A stretch of 64,000 bases of DNA from Apoda limacodes (Eukaryota; Arthropoda; Insecta; Lepidoptera; Limacodidae), in assembly GCA_946406115.1 (NCBI GenBank), contig OX291546.1, positions 17,663,019-17,727,018 of the forward strand. Direction: 5' to 3'. The first letter of the stretch is position 1. The number at the start of each line of letters is the position of its first letter. The notes below the pieces were generated by a model, which made no database searches, had not been told where the DNA came from, and worked only from the letters and a program-made list of their open reading frames with translations. This document shows, piece by piece, positions 1 to 12,694 of the stretch. A program made the position numbers and the translations under genes.

Positions 1-745
1 AAACTCCATTTACTGTAGTCCCAAAATTCCAGAACACTCCCCTCTCCATCTCCAAGAGCATTGGGATCCTTGGTGTCGACATCTCCAGCGATGTTCAGTT
101 CCGAGATCATTTACAAGATAAGGTGAAGCTGACGTCCAAAAAACTTGGTGTACTTAACAGAGCGAAGCAGTACTTCACGTCGGGGCAAAGGTTGTTACTT
201 TACAAGTCGCAAGTTCGGCCCCATATGGAGTACTGCTGCCATCTCTGCACCCGGATAGCAGCTTGGCCCTTTTGACTCGGTTCAACGACGGGCTGTGAGA
301 ATTGTCGACGATTCCAAACCCACTTGCGGTATCGAGCCCTTAAGTCTGAGGAGAGACTTTGCCTCCCTGTGTGTGTTCTACCGCTTGTACAATGGGTTGT
401 GTTCTGAGGAATTGTTCGAAATGATGCTCACGGCTACTTTCTACCATCGCACCGCTCGCCATCGGCAGGGAATTCATTCTCACACTTTAGAACCTAAATG
501 GTCGCGTACAGTGCGGTTTCAGAGAAACTTACTCCCGCGAACGCTTAAGTTGTGGAATGAGCTCCCTGCCAAGACTTTCTGCAAGGACTACAGTATGGAG
601 TTCTTCAAGAAAGAAGTTATTAGATTTCTGAAGGGTCGGCAACGCGCAAGTGATACCCCTGGTGTTGCAAGCGCCCATAGGGTACGATGACCGCTTACCA
701 TCAGGCGGACCGTAAGCTTTTTAGCCACCTTAGTGGTATAAAAAA
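1..745 (+). mobile_element. CR1/jockey-like non-LTR retrotransposon, 3' end (copy 1)
   Basis: This is the C-terminal end of a LINE reverse-transcriptase protein plus its 3' tail. From about base 50 one frame reads ILGVDISSDVQFRDHL and later GQRLLLYKSQVRPHMEYC, the thumb and post-RT region of lepidopteran CR1/jockey-like elements. After a net frameshift near 246-262 (with an in-frame TAG at 256 in the downstream frame), a second frame runs to the stop at 688-690 with RIVDDSKPTCGIEPLSLRRD and LWNELPAKTF, typical of the family's C-terminus. The tail ends CACCTTAGTGGTATA plus an A-run near 741-750. The element enters from outside the window, so its 5' part is unseen. It is inactive here because of the shift. 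A close relative lies at 33,743-34,236. The clade name is from memory. Confidence 0.85.
295..690 (+). pseudogene. C-terminal fragment of LINE reverse-transcriptase ORF (131 codons)
   Basis: This open segment of 131 codons is the last part of the LINE ORF2-type protein and not a gene of its own. Its first codon is GTG inside the conserved stretch SVQRRAVRIVDD, so no true start is present. It is rich in R, H and K and ends FLKGRQRASDTPGVASAHRVR. It has no catalytic reverse-transcriptase motif, because the palm region lies upstream and out of the window. It stays open over its whole length, which suggests a fairly young insertion. The frame is broken only upstream, near 246-262. Confidence 0.8.
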
Positions 746-1985
746 AAAATGATTTTTTACTTTAACTTAGAATTTTGACTCTGAATTTAACTACTTAGAA
801 CCTGTTTTTGTAGCTTTCAATTTCTCGCAAATTTAGTAAATTTGGAAATCGTGTCACACTGACAGCAATATAGCAAATAGATCAAAATTCAAAATCTTTT
901 TATTTAAAAGGGTTACTAAGAACACTTTCACACGACAGCACGAAAGCAAATGCAATCGTAATAGCTAAAAAGTTATGCTTTTAGCAAGTTTTTGAAGGCC
1001 TTAGTTTATAAAACCACCTTTTTTGAATGAATGATCATTAATAGGGTTCCGTTTGGCTATGGAACCCTAAAATTGATTGCTATTGAAGGATAGAGTTAAG
1101 TGAGTAAGCACATGACTTAAGACCTTTTTGTTATACACTTCATAGTAAAATTTACACACGTCGAAAAAGTAAGGTCGTGGGAAAAATCTTTAAACAGATG
1201 ATACCCTAAATTGAATAACGGTTTTGGAAAAAACACATATAATGCAGCGCCCCAACGTAGTTAATAATCGAAAACTTACTAACCTGCTCTGAAGTGTTAA
1301 GTATTTTTGTCATGTAAAACATATATATATACCTTATCGCATATAATCAGAACACATAGAACCTTAACGCACATACCGTTTTTGTTTCGGCTTAAGTAAA
1401 AATAACAAAAGTAAATGTAGATACATCTTAGGAGTATAATGAGTCTATATTAAAAATAAAACTTTATTGTAACACTTCATTACGAGCAAATGAGAAGAAG
1501 GTCTTATTTAGGCACTGAATGAAACGAGGTCGTTCATTACTTATGACATGACAACGAAGCAAGAATAGAAATTGTGAGGGCGGACGGGATGTACCGTATT
1601 TTGTTTATCTTCTTGATGACGTCATTTTGACAGGAGACAGAACTCATGCGGAACAAGAAAGAACATTCTTGTCAAATGTTTTAAACATTTCTACTTTAAA
1701 TAATTTTGTTTTGTGCTACAAATGCTTATTCTAATAATGCCAAGTATACGTCGTCACCCTTAAATGACTGCTTATTCAAAGTCATAGAGTTTATAGTCGA
1801 CAGTGTTTTTTCCACAGTACTTACCTTGACTTACCATCTGAAATTGCATTTTGTAACCTCGACCATATTGACACACACAAATTTGTGTTTCGATTTTCGA
1901 ATTTTATGTTTTCTCTTTGACAGAACATTGCACTACGAGGTTCCTTTGCTACGCCAAAGTTAATTTAATTTACTGTCAAAATTGT
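746..1985. other. AT-rich DNA, no gene seen
   Basis: I see no coding signal here. The only structured item is at about 1,043-1,071, where AGGGTTCCGT and ATGGAACCCT face each other a few bases apart. This looks like the two ends of a family-A repeat joined after internal deletion. Polymorphic-looking AT runs occur at 1,320-1,332. Confidence 0.5.
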
Positions 1986-1989
1986 ATTT

Positions 1990-2250
1990 TTTTTAGGTGC
2001 CACAAAAATCGTCAAACGTACGAACGGACATGATGAATATAAACGATTCAAAGGAACTGAATGGAACCCCGTTTTTGGCGTTTGGCAAGGGGTCCTTAAA
2101 ATGACGGGCGGACAAACATGACGGTATAATAGAAGTTCCGTTTTGGCTACTACTTATCAAATTTGATGTAATAATCGTCAAAATCGGTTCACAAACAACA
2201 AAGTTAAGCGGAAACATACATAAAAAATATTGATTAAATTTCAAAAAGGT
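1990..2250. repeat. Degenerate interspersed-repeat fragment
   Basis: The segment has the flavour of the GGTTCCGTAC repeats: GGAACCCCGTTTTTGGCG, a G-rich GACGGGCGGACAAACATGACGG-type run, and an AAAATCGGTTCAC stretch that recurs in lepidopteran repeats. No termini could be fixed. 2,251-3,080 holds no further feature. Confidence 0.35.
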
Positions 2251-3082
2251 GAAAAGTACGCCAACTGCGCCTGTAATATTTACGCCATATTATTTTCTAG
2301 GAGTCTTTGAAATACAAAAAGACAATATAGACGGTTATTTATTTCACATTACACTAAAATTTATAAAAATGAGCACATAAAAACCATCACACACAAATCA
2401 TAATTAATTTTGGGTTTCTAAATCATATGCTTTATTCACCTTTAACATAAGGAGAAATAAATATGAATAAAAATAATAATAAAATCAGTATAATATAATA
2501 ACAAGAACATTTTATTATGACCCCATTCATATAAACACGAAACGCTAATAGTTCACGTGTTAAATGTGATAAATAGTTTTCGATGGAAGGAAAATTGATA
2601 TTTATGTGAACCGTTTTTAACATAAAGTTAATAAATATATAACTTAAAAATAATTTACAACTACAAAAAACGTGAAAACATTATTACTTTTAGAATTCTT
2701 GTATAAGTCCCCCATAGACAAAGAGAACGGTCAGCGTATATCAGCGCCTAAGCAGATCGATAAGTATAGAAAAAAAAATATCATATTATTGTATGAAACT
2801 TACAAAAGTTCTTGAGTTTCTTTATAAAAATGCCAGTGAGTACTTAAACGTAAACTTGCTTGAATGGGATCCTTCAGAGATGATCTGGCACCAGCCGTTA
2901 ACCTTCGAATAGAGCTACATTGGCAGGGATTCAAATAAGATCTTGCACACGAGAAACAAAAAATATACATTTTTCTACGTACATACCTACATAAGTGTCG
3001 ATGTAATTTTTTTTCATTATACTCGTATTTGTACTATTGAACCATGTTTTGGATGTAATCTATATGAAAGAGAGTAAACTGA

Positions 3083-3210
3083 CTGACTTATAAATATATT
3101 AACGCACAGCCCATACTATTGGGACTAGAGACTTAAAATTTTGCACAGAGTTTCCTATTTTAACGTAGACGAGCACTAAGAAAGATTTTTTTGCAAAATT
3201 TATCCCCTAT
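3083..3210 (-). repeat. Family-B interspersed repeat fragment (reverse)
   Basis: TTAACGCACAGCCCATA and the neighbouring bases are the reverse complement of the GTGCGTTGATATGTCAGTCAG end of the longer copy at 14,935-15,625. Only this end piece remains. 3,211-3,690 holds nothing recognisable beyond short AATAATAGTA repeats near 3,346-3,365. Confidence 0.5.
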
Positions 3211-3699
3211 AAGGGGGTAAAAACGAGCGGGATCTAAAAATATCGAATTACGATTATCATGAGTGAGAATCGAGAAAAAGTTCTACTTAATCGAATAATT
3301 TATTTTATTTATTAATTAACACACAAAGTTTATCATAACACCAAGTAAATAATAGTAAATAATAGTAGCTAAGCCCGCAATTCATTTATTCATACCTCCA
3401 TACCCTCAGGGGATTCACGCTTTCGTTGGTAAAATGAGAGGTCGCATGTAATAATAAGACAATGTTCGTCGGTTTATTATTCATATACCCAAGATTGTTC
3501 AATATAGCCGCCCCTTGGGACTAGAGGCTCGCCTCAAAACACTACGCTGTAATATTACAGTGCCATCCCAAACCTTTGTTAGTTCGCACAAATTACGCTT
3601 ACGAGTACCTTGGTAGGATATTTCCAGCCTGAAATTGAATAAATTTTGTATCTTTGTTGTTCTTATAGTTCGTTGTCATAGTTTTTAAGGACGGTCGTG

Positions 3700-4068
3700 G
3701 CGGAATTGGCCCATACTGCTGTAGATGCTAAAAGGGTTTCCTATCGATCCATTTACTATCTGCTTAGCCTAATACGTCGCCACTGTTGGGCTATGGGGTA
3801 CCCCCATTTATGGAGGGCGATTTGGGCTATATAGTCCATCGCGCGGGCCCAGTGCGGATTGTAGACTTTACATAAGTGTCTGTTTTGATGTATGCTGGTT
3901 TTCTCACGATGTTTTCCTTGACCGAAAAGCCAGTGGAGTGAATAATCAATTTACTTGAGAAAAATACTCATTGGTACACGCCGAGTTCGAACCTCCACCC
4001 TTCAGGACCCAAGGAGAAATCGAAACCACTATTGAACGATCGTATCTACTGACACCTGATTAAACAAG
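3700..4068. repeat. SINE-like repeat, copy 1 of 2
   Basis: A GC-richer block that matches 34,270-34,550 in order: the gggcgatttgggct / ggcgatttcggtc segment, AGTCCA, GTGCGGATTGTAGACTT, a run to AATCAATTTACTTGAGAAA, then a CCGAGTTCGAACC stretch that could be a reversed tRNA-type B box. Strand and exact ends are unclear. Two copies in 64 kb with shared internal order support a dispersed short element. 4,069-4,570 holds nothing I recognise. Confidence 0.55.
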
Positions 4069-4574
4069 TCGGGAATTTCCGAAAAAGGTATTGTTTTATT
4101 TTGTTAATCTATTTGCAATTGTCACATAACGGTAAATTCCAACTAATATATATTTGTAAAAGTTTGTTTGTTTATTTGTTTGTTATTTCTTATGTCACTA
4201 CAGACCAACCAATTGAGGCAATTTGTGTCACATGAGATTGTTGAGGGGATTAGGAAGGACATACTACTTTTTATTCCAAAAAAGTTTTCGCAGGAATAAC
4301 TACAACTGAATTCCACGTAGACTAAGTATAGCTACACCTACAACCACAGAACATTATAAGTCATTAGAAGTGCTATGTTACTCAAACAGCACTGAAACCG
4401 CTGTTGCCGCAAAACATTCGCAATTTTGAAAGAGCCGAGCGTCTTAGCCAATCAAGATCACATAGGCGTTGTCGGTTTGAAAAGTGCTAGGGAGAGGCTC
4501 TGTCGATAAATCCATATCGATAAATTTGGCGTATAAAGATAAGATTTTTGCTAACTATAAAATTAATAATCTAC

Positions 4575-4844
4575 TCATACTAAGGTCAAATTATTATTAA
4601 ACTTTATGAAATCCACTTTTTTACTACATAAAATAAGCCCTGTTGCAGCTCCGAGGAACATTGACAGTAATGTATATCGCTTGTATTTTGATACTTTAAG
4701 ATATTGTTTATCAATGTAAATTTTGGTTTTAAGGTTATTTTTCTTATAATTATGTAAAAGCTTATAATTATGTATTCTTCTACTCACCAATGACAAGATA
4801 TTTCTCCCTTTGATAAATTTAATACCTGGCTTCTTGCTCTGCAA
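4575..4844 (-). CDS. Unrecognised minus-strand open frame, possible exon or gene fragment
   Basis: An 89-codon frame on the minus strand that opens with TTG, not ATG. It is basic (many K, R, N, Y) and has one hydrophobic stretch, LLSMFLGAATGLILC, long enough for a membrane segment. At its start the minus strand reads TAATTACTTGCAG followed by AGCAAGAAGCCAGG, which resembles a splice acceptor. A GTGAGT lies 51 bases later (after SKKPGIKFIKGRNILSL), so only the first 17 codons might be an exon. I do not recognise the protein. The base composition is that of the surrounding AT-rich DNA, so chance openness is quite possible. Confidence 0.2.
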   Translation of the reverse strand: MQSKKPGIKFIKGRNILSLVSRRIHNYKLLHNYKKNNLKTKIYIDKQYLKVSKYKRYTLLSMFLGAATGLILCSKKVDFIKFNNNLTLV

Positions 4845-5057
4845 GTAATTACTGCACAGGAAGGCATTTTAAATATTTTTGCGCAGCAACACACAGCGAT
4901 GTTTCGAAGTGAAGTGCGCGTCTGCGTGATTGTGGCACGCTTGCCGTTTTACATCGCATTTCTACTGGGGTACACCCCAGACTTATAATATTCATATAAA
5001 TTTTCTTACTATAATCAGAGTACCTAGAGCACACACCGCTTGGTAAGTGTATCATCT

Positions 5058-5345
5058 TACATAGACATAGACAGACATTTATTTGGCATTCACATCACAT
5101 TACAATTTACTATGGATAAAAAAAACACCTTAACATAGATACCAATATACAAAAAGCAGCAAAACAACAAACAATTTAAGGTATAGGTAACATAAACATA
5201 CAATTAAAAAAAAAACAAAAAGGGGAAAAAAATATATAAAAAACAAACGGTGTTTACAATTTTTAAAACACGTTTTTTTCTTTTTTTTTCCTTTAGCATT
5301 GCATTTGATGGCGCTTAAGGCGCACCGTTTGAATAAATGTTTTAA
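5058..5345 (-). repeat. A/T-run-rich segment, possible reversed retroelement tail
   Basis: Starts with AGACATTTATTTGGCATTCAC, like the reversed 3' tails of lepidopteran LINEs, and continues with long A- and T-runs (5,206-5,240 and 5,272-5,290). No coding signal is present. The retroelement reading is tentative. Confidence 0.3.
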
Positions 5346-5373
5346 CAAAATAACTGTCAAAAACGTTTAGAGA

Positions 5374-5492
5374 CCTACAAACTTTTCTGACCTTGGGTGT
5401 TCGGTCGCTAGTGTCGTTGTGAGTTCACACCATTTCAATATGGTTACTGTAGTTTTGATTTTTGACCACAAGTTCAGAAAAGTTTGTTGCAT
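5374..5492. mobile_element. Short MITE (family M1), copy 1
   Basis: Short inverted ends: ACAAACTTTTCTGACCTTG on the left and the matching CAGAAAAGTTTGTTGC on the right, about 119 bp in all. The core CGCTAGTGTCGTTGTGAGTTCACACCATTT recurs at 8,390-8,480, 35,690-35,778, 38,076-38,167 and, partly, 48,002-48,060. No coding capacity. A target duplication was not resolved. Confidence 0.65.
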
Positions 5493-5734
5493 TGTACAGC
5501 TATGATTAGGTGCGCTAGGGTTAGTATGCAATATCTAGGGAAGCACACCACCTGACCATACTTCTGTAGCTTGTTTCCGGCAAAGATGTTCCACTTATAA
5601 TATTTTGAGTACTTACTTTGCTATAATCCTTGCAATAGTAACTCCACGCCGATTACCGAATTTAGGGCCAACGGACCCGCAGGCAAAAACTAGTACCTCA
5701 TATTTTATCAAAACGTAGAATCTTATAAAAATCC

Positions 5735-5965
5735 TATCCTAATCACTTCTTTGGAAACAGGAAGGGAAACGGTCATTTTTATGGGTTCCGTACCAAAATA
5801 TTAGAGAAGAACTCTTACGTCCTTCGGTGTCTGTCTGTATGTCACAGCTGTTTTTCTCAGCAACAGCAAATGCTATAGACTTGAAACTTGGCACATCTGA
5901 TATAATTAATATCGTAGATATTCATATATAAGTTCCATGTACCGACGAATGTGAATAAACTTTCA
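5735..5965 (+). repeat. Family-A (GGTTCCGTAC) interspersed repeat
   Basis: Contains ATGGGTTCCGTACCAAAATA, the CTGTCTGTATGTCACAGCTG block and GACTTGAAACTTGGCACATCTG. The same blocks occur in the same order at 10,140-10,475, so the two are paralogous copies. 5,966-7,435 holds no feature I can support. Confidence 0.65.
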
Positions 5966-7439
5966 TCTAAGAGTATCTATAGTTTTCCTAGTCAAAATGA
6001 GAATATCTTCGTTCAGTTTATTCATCCGTTGATTACATAAATACAGCGGACTGAGAGAAGGAAAATTATGTCACTAAATATTAGCCACTGGAATGTAAAA
6101 ACATGAAATAAACCTTAACTTAATGCTAGCAGAACTCTTTTTCGGCTAAAATTTGTATTTGGTGAATCTGGTTTATGTTTTGAATATTATTAATAATATC
6201 AATTCGTCCATGAAAACAGTTTCTTTTTATTTTCTTGGCGTAAGTTATAATATATTTATAGGCATGATATTTTTGCTGCTTCACTACTTCTGAATTTATT
6301 CTCACATTTTGATACTAATCCATACTAATATTATAAATCAGTTTGGTGCAGAGGCGTGGGATGCGGGGGATGCTAAGTGCATTCAAATTAAAAAGTGGGT
6401 GAACCGGGTTAACACACATTCTTTATTTTAATTTTGAATCATTTATTATGTTTTAGATTTGACAGAATCAAATTTTATTCTATCACACATTACATTCCAA
6501 AAATGTTTTCTACATGTATATAGAAATGTATTTTTTTTTGTGTCTATAATATTTATCTAATTGCCCTGAAACTTTGGTGAGTTTTAATGCACATGATCAA
6601 ATTTCCAAAGAAACTGAATCCTGATCCATAGCATTAAAATCGAAAAACTGATTTTTTAACATATCTCCGGTTTTATGACCTCTAGTTATGACGCGATGGA
6701 CTTCATCTTTATGTGTACTGTGGCGGCCACAAATTCTTTCACATAAAATTACCATGCCAGAGTATTGTAGTATTAATATTTTGTTTAGTATTGTGTGTTG
6801 TCCTGTGTTTTCCACAATATTATTATTATTGTTTAGACAGACCGGAAAAAATGTTTCAGATTTCGTTTTAATTAACAAAGAGAGCGAGGATATAGATAGT
6901 TTTAAGTGATAGATAGATGTATTTTCGTCAAACTTCTTTTTATTTAAATTACAGTCGCGTCTTGAAACTTTTATTTTTTTATATGGAAATTTACGTTTTT
7001 ACTGTTGTTAAGTCATGTTCAATTCATTTATGCTTAAAATTTAAGGTATAACAAATTCCAAAGATTTAACTAACTTTTATAACAACTTATGCAATTATAT
7101 ACTTAATTATAGCGTTTAAAATTTGCACAAGTGTTGAGACAATTATTACTTCCAGGTTTTTTTACACTAAATACGATAAATAAAACTAAATAAAATTATG
7201 CACTAGCTAATAGCAAGTTTAACAACTTATATGTATATTTTGTGCAATCCTTCAAATGCTTTTTAAATTGTGTTATAAAATTTGCACAGAAACTGCGTAT
7301 TTACGCGATCTAGCCTAACATTTAATATGTTTTTACAATTGATACATAAAATATTATAAAAAAAAAATCTGCTATCATAAATTAGTAACTGTTTCGTGCG
7401 CGACAGTACTCATGCGCAAACATCCCCTACACGTTTCGC

Positions 7440-7615
7440 TCACCGCTAGACTAAGGTGCCGCGGCCTATACATATTATACATAGAAAACACCCAGTCCCA
7501 AGACTAACTCAAATGTTTAATTACATGAATGTTTGTTTTGAGCGGGAATCGAACCTAATCGAATCAAGGGGAGTCAGCAGTCGATTCATAACCCACTGAG
7601 CCAACAATGCCTTCA
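7440..7615 (-). mobile_element. tRNA-headed SINE (reverse)
   Basis: On the minus strand a tRNA-like head reads TGGCTCAGTGGG (A box, 7,592-7,603) and AGGTTCGATTCCCGC (B box, 7,542-7,556), about 47 bases apart, as in a tRNA-type pol III promoter. The body then reads CAAACATTCATG and GTCTTGGGACTGGGTGTTTT, shared in outline with the SINE at 46,401-46,658. 7,616-8,389 holds nothing recognised. Confidence 0.7.
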
Positions 7616-8389
7616 AAATGTCAGGCCGTTTGATTAAATTTAACGGATAAAATACGCATATGCGTACGTTTATAACACTACATGAGTAACGCAAATATGC
7701 GAGTTGGAATTATAATACGTAATAGATTATCCAGACACCTGCATTAAAATAGGTCAAAGGCACTTCATTACGACAATGTACCAGCTTTTATTTCATTTGG
7801 GCTAAAGTTAAATATTACTTAGCTTTTATCACGCAAGGCTCTACGCCGTCTTAAGACAAATGTACACTAATTTGAAGTTACATTCCTCTTCGACCTTCAT
7901 CTGTATTTTCACGCCCCAGACCTTATTAAACCCACCCGGGACAAGAATGATGAGGTTACGAGATGGATTATTCAGCGTACGTTTCTACGAGTTATAACAT
8001 AATAGAGCGATACCTACTATGTTTTATTTAGGTTTCATTATATTATTATGAATTTTATGATTTTTCATAAAACCTTCTCGTAAACAGTGTCAATACGTGC
8101 TGGTAAAGTGGGTGCTAAGACCTTCATTCCTCCCTCGGGCGTTTTCTTTGTAAATTTTAATTTTCTCAAGGCAAAGTGGGAGTTTATAAACTCCACGGGC
8201 GATATGATTCATTATGTCACGCACCGCGCGCGCTCTTCTTGAACGATAAAACAGTACGCAGACTTTGAGTACTACTACGTAATTTCTACTAATACGTAAT
8301 TTCTATCAAGTATGTACAAAAGTGCCATCTGTAGTTTAAGATATGAACTAGGCGCCAAGCGAGCAATTATAGAGCACCACATTTTTATG

Positions 8390-8480
8390 ATACGGTGGTA
8401 GAAATCAAAACTTACAGTTGCCATATTGAAATGGTGTAAACTTATAAAGACACTAGCAACCAAAAAGTTTTAACTTCAGC
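8390..8480 (-). mobile_element. MITE family M1, copy 2 (partial, reverse)
   Basis: The reverse complement reads AACTTTTTGGTTGCTAGTGTC followed by ACACCATTTCAATATGGC, matching the core of the copy at 5,374-5,492. The other terminus is lost or too diverged. 8,481-10,135 is AT-rich with an oligo(T)/oligo(A) dyad at about 9,719-9,743 and no gene. Confidence 0.5.
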
Positions 8481-10139
8481 CAAAACTTTTTAATTCATAA
8501 ACTCTCTAGATATCGCTAGATGGCTACACTTCTGTTTCCACCATTTTTATTTTGGCGAGTTTCTTTTCTAACTTAATAAGAGAATTAAAAATGTCTTCGT
8601 CATCAGTTTAATATACCTAAATGCGACACCGCCAGATATTGTTCATGGCTCAAGAAATAAATATGAACCGCTACCATTACGCCAGTTTTATTACCTGGCG
8701 AAACAAGAAGAATACGGGTTTGTTTATGTCCTATTAGTTTACTTTAAGGAAATTGTAGAAAAATACAAACCGTCACCCTATGGGCAATTTACTCTATGTT
8801 GAAGTGCATTCTCAAGTCCTAAAATTGCATCAATATTGAGCAGTATATAAAATTAACAGCATTTTTCAAAAGGGAGTCAGTTGGGTATGTGATTCAAAAA
8901 TCAAAGGCACTTACGGTAGAAAATGTAGAAAAATATACTGATGAAGCTCCTGACGATAAATATTTACACACAAAGGTAACTTAAAAAACTTTTATTGTGT
9001 TTTTAAAAACTCTAAATTAAGTTTTTTTTGCCTCATATTTGTATTTATTTTCTCGCAAATGTGATGAAAAATATTGTGTGTAACACGGGCGGTACAAATA
9101 TTACAAACTCGGGTCATTAAAGCCTTTCGGCCTTCAGCCTAAGTCTTCTAAATAGCCTCTCGTTAATAATTTTCTTCTTACAGGCCTAAATGCACAATGT
9201 ACTATTTTAAAGGTTTTTATCTGTGCACGCGTGTTATTTAAAAAATAAAAACGGATGAGCTACGATAATTACACGCTTGGCTTCATTACGCCCTCGCCTG
9301 CCGCTTGTGTAATAAGATACCAACTAAGCTCACTTGTATGTATTATGTAAAGTACCTTCTATTATAAGCAACAATAAGTAAGTTTGTATGTAACAGTAGC
9401 TGGGTTTACTTTTTGGTTTATTTTATCATTTACGTTATTATAGACATCTATATACATATATATACATATATATTAGAAAAAAGGTTTTTTTTAATTCATA
9501 TATATATACATATACACGTACCTACTAAATAAAACAAATGTCATTTTTCTTAGGCTAAATATGACTTTTTTGAAAGTGATTAAGTTTAGCTTGTGCATTA
9601 ACCTAATTTTGTAGACCCTGGTAAAAATAAATTACTATAAAATGGTAAAAGCGTAATTTTTTTATAAAGTTTGAAAGGGTCAAGACGTATTGAACTTACT
9701 TGAACTTACGTACTTGAATTTTTTTTTTAAAAAAAAAAAAAACGCAAAATTAAAAAACTAAGAAAAGCCTTTTTTGTTGCTTATTTATTTTGTTTTCTAA
9801 ATTAATTCGATGTTTCTGGTCACTGGTTATATGAGATTGTCCAAAACTCTATTTGACATGATAAATAACTTAACTCACATTAAATTGCATTTGGCTTCTA
9901 GCCATTTGAGTTAAATTTACAATTAACTGTAGTTAATTTAAAAGGAACATTTGAATGAAGGCAGATAAATTAGATTTTAGCAGTGTATTACTCCGAGTGA
10001 ATCTTTTACATATTCTGAATACCTTGTGAATATAATGGTGACTATTATATATCTGCTTTTTTTATAGTTACCACAGACTTGTAATATCACAGTAACTTTG
10101 CATTTATGTAAGCCCCAAATATCCTAATCCATACACTTC

Positions 10140-10475
10140 TTTAGAACGAGGAAGAAAAATTGTCATTTTTAAGGGTTCCGTACTGTGAAATATGGCAATA
10201 ACAAACAAGTAGATGTTAGTCTATTACTTTCACTGTGCGTCATCCCACCGAAGACCTGCTCTCATCATACGTACCAAAATAGTAAAAAAAAAACTCTTTA
10301 ACTCTTGTGTGTGTTTGTCTGTATGTCACAGCTGTTTTTCTCAGCAAATGCTATTGACTTGAAACTTGGCACATCTGTTAATGTAGACATATATATGTCC
10401 CTTGCACAGGCGAATGTTAATAATAATATTCCATCTATGAGTTCATTTCAACTTTTCCTAATCATAAAAGGTAAG
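10140..10475 (+). repeat. Family-A interspersed repeat, paralogue of 5,735-5,965
   Basis: AAGGGTTCCGTACTG, then CGTACCAAAATAG, the GTCTGTATGTCACAGCTG block and GACTTGAAACTTGGCACATCTG, as in the 5.7-kb copy but with extra sequence after the first block. Confidence 0.65.
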
Positions 10476-11770
10476 TAACTAGCGATTAGTCCATTCTGTG
10501 CTGCCGAAAAGAAAACAGCCATGTATTGGCATACTCTTGATGCGTATATATTAATTATGGCTGTTTTTCTTACCTTAGTTTCTTCAGTGTTGCCAAATTT
10601 TCTAAATCAATTCCAATGTATCTTAATATAAAATATGTTTTGATGGTAGCAAGCAAACAAATCTTACCCGTCTCGTCAACATAAATGCATTACAAATTGA
10701 ATTTACAATGCATGATAGATTCCAAACGTGATAAATCTTTCCTGTATTTGAACATTGAAAACAGAAATATCTGAAAATAAATACAAAATGGCGTACAGAT
10801 CGCGATGGCTACCTACGTTTCCTGTTTCAATAAATTTTACAATTCTTTGAACTTACTCCAAATATGAGGAGGTTCTATGATCGTCGCATGTTTTTTTATG
10901 TATGTATGTATACCAATTTCTCGGTAGCGGCTTAACCAATTTGGATAATTTAATGACAAATATTTCATTGTGTAAGACTTTGACAAAGATCGGGTCATAT
11001 TATGGAATTCAGCGGGCCAATCACCGAAACTGATAGCAATCTGAATATGTCCATTTCTGTGACCCAGATAAATCCCACCACAGAACCGAATTCGAATCGA
11101 GCCTTGATTTTAATAATTCGGTCTAAATTATTTCTAGTTGATACCACTCGATTGGCGCTAGTTTGTTGGCGTCCACGGTACAGACATCTTGATTTCAATT
11201 CGTTACTAGGGCATGAATAACGGAATCTTGGAATATCGTAATTCCGGAATCTCTGAATATTAGGTCCGATTTTACAATTTCGATACTGAGTAGATCAATA
11301 TCGTAACATCGGAATCAGTAACATTTTCTATGTAAATAAGACGCAAACTATGCCAGCCCGCGCTTAGCTCTGCGTGCAACGTTACTGTTTGCAATCTAAA
11401 ATTAATCGCGTTGGTGCGGTGGTAGATTAAATTTGATGTGAGGTGCATGCGGGTAATAAGGCGTATGTTATATCAAATTCATTTATTTTATCAATTATTT
11501 GGACTTTCCAAGCTTCGTAACATTTTTTATATTGTTAAGATGAAACTGCAGTTTCTCGAAAGAAAAATATATATTTTTGACTCGTTATTTTAACTTTCTA
11601 AATGAATTCCAAGAAATTGAGACAAATGCCTGGTCTAATAAGGCCTAATAACAGAAATGCTTAGATAAATTTTATTGTATGGTAAATTTTAGTATCTAGT
11701 TGAATTAAATTTTACATACTTAAATGTACGGTCCCTTATAGTTTGTAAAAAAACTAGCTTCCAAGTCAAC
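10476..11770. other. No gene seen
   Basis: Mostly AT-rich. 10,985-11,340 is somewhat richer in GC and open on both strands for about 70 codons, with repeated CGGAATC words (11,221-11,260, 11,310), but no start context, domain or splice border persuaded me that it codes. Confidence 0.4.
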
Positions 11771-12112
11771 GCAATAAAAAAAACCCGGCCAAGGGCGAGT
11801 CTGGCTCGCGCACCGAGTGTTCCGCGCAACTTATTATTTGTTGTTGTATATTATTAAAATATTTTTATTATATAACTAAAAATTTGCGGTTTTCGCAAAT
11901 TTTTCCTTTATCTGTAACTATAAGACGTTGCTTTGTACCAAATTTTAAAACTCTGAGTTCATGGGCAGTGTGTGGGGGCTCTGTGGGTTTTGATATAGAT
12001 ATAAGTTTTAGCTTGATGCCTCCACGTGTTCATAAGAAAAAGACGGACGGACGGACAACAAAGTGATCCTGTAAGGGTTCCGTTTTTTTCCTTTTGAGGT
12101 ATGGAACCCTAA
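11771..12112 (+). repeat. Family-A interspersed repeat, near-complete
   Basis: Starts with AAACCCGGCCAAGGGCGAGTC and GCTCGCGCACCGAGTGTTCC and ends GACGGACGGACGGACAACAAAG ... GGTATGGAACCCTAAAAA, the two conserved ends of this family. About 340 bp, non-coding. An internal TATTATTAAAATATTTTTATTATAT segment is shared with the truncated copy at 20,358. Confidence 0.75.
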
Positions 12113-12357
12113 AAATGATACAAATTGTAAACATTCTCTCACGTAACTCTGGTTTTTCTTGTACTAAACTTACTAAATTCAAATGGGAGTAATCGGTGGG
12201 TTATTCCTTACTTATATTTACGTTAAAATTTTCCAAATCGGTTTATAAATGATGGAGTTCTGAGGTAAGTAATGGTAAATTTGATTGATTTGATTGTGAT
12301 TGAATGATATGGCCACGAGACAAATTGGTACATTGGTTGTTGAAACAAAGCTAACCT

Positions 12358-12508
<151 letters not shown>

Positions 12509-12694
12509 CCCCTCAAAGGAAGTTAAAAATTTATTGGCATTTATCTCATGTTGCCTAGATATATCATTCTACAATGCATCAACTTATTAAAGATCTCAGT
12601 CGTGACGCTACAGCGGTAAAGAACGAACAATGTAAACAAAAATTTTCGGGTGCGTTCAATAACTTCGTTTTTCAGCACCATGGTGTGGCTATAA

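Noticed and set aside
12180..12275. Splice donor GAG|GTAAGT at 12,263
   Set aside because: The sequence before it (CCAAATCGGTTTATAAATG) looks like repeat, with no open frame or acceptor.
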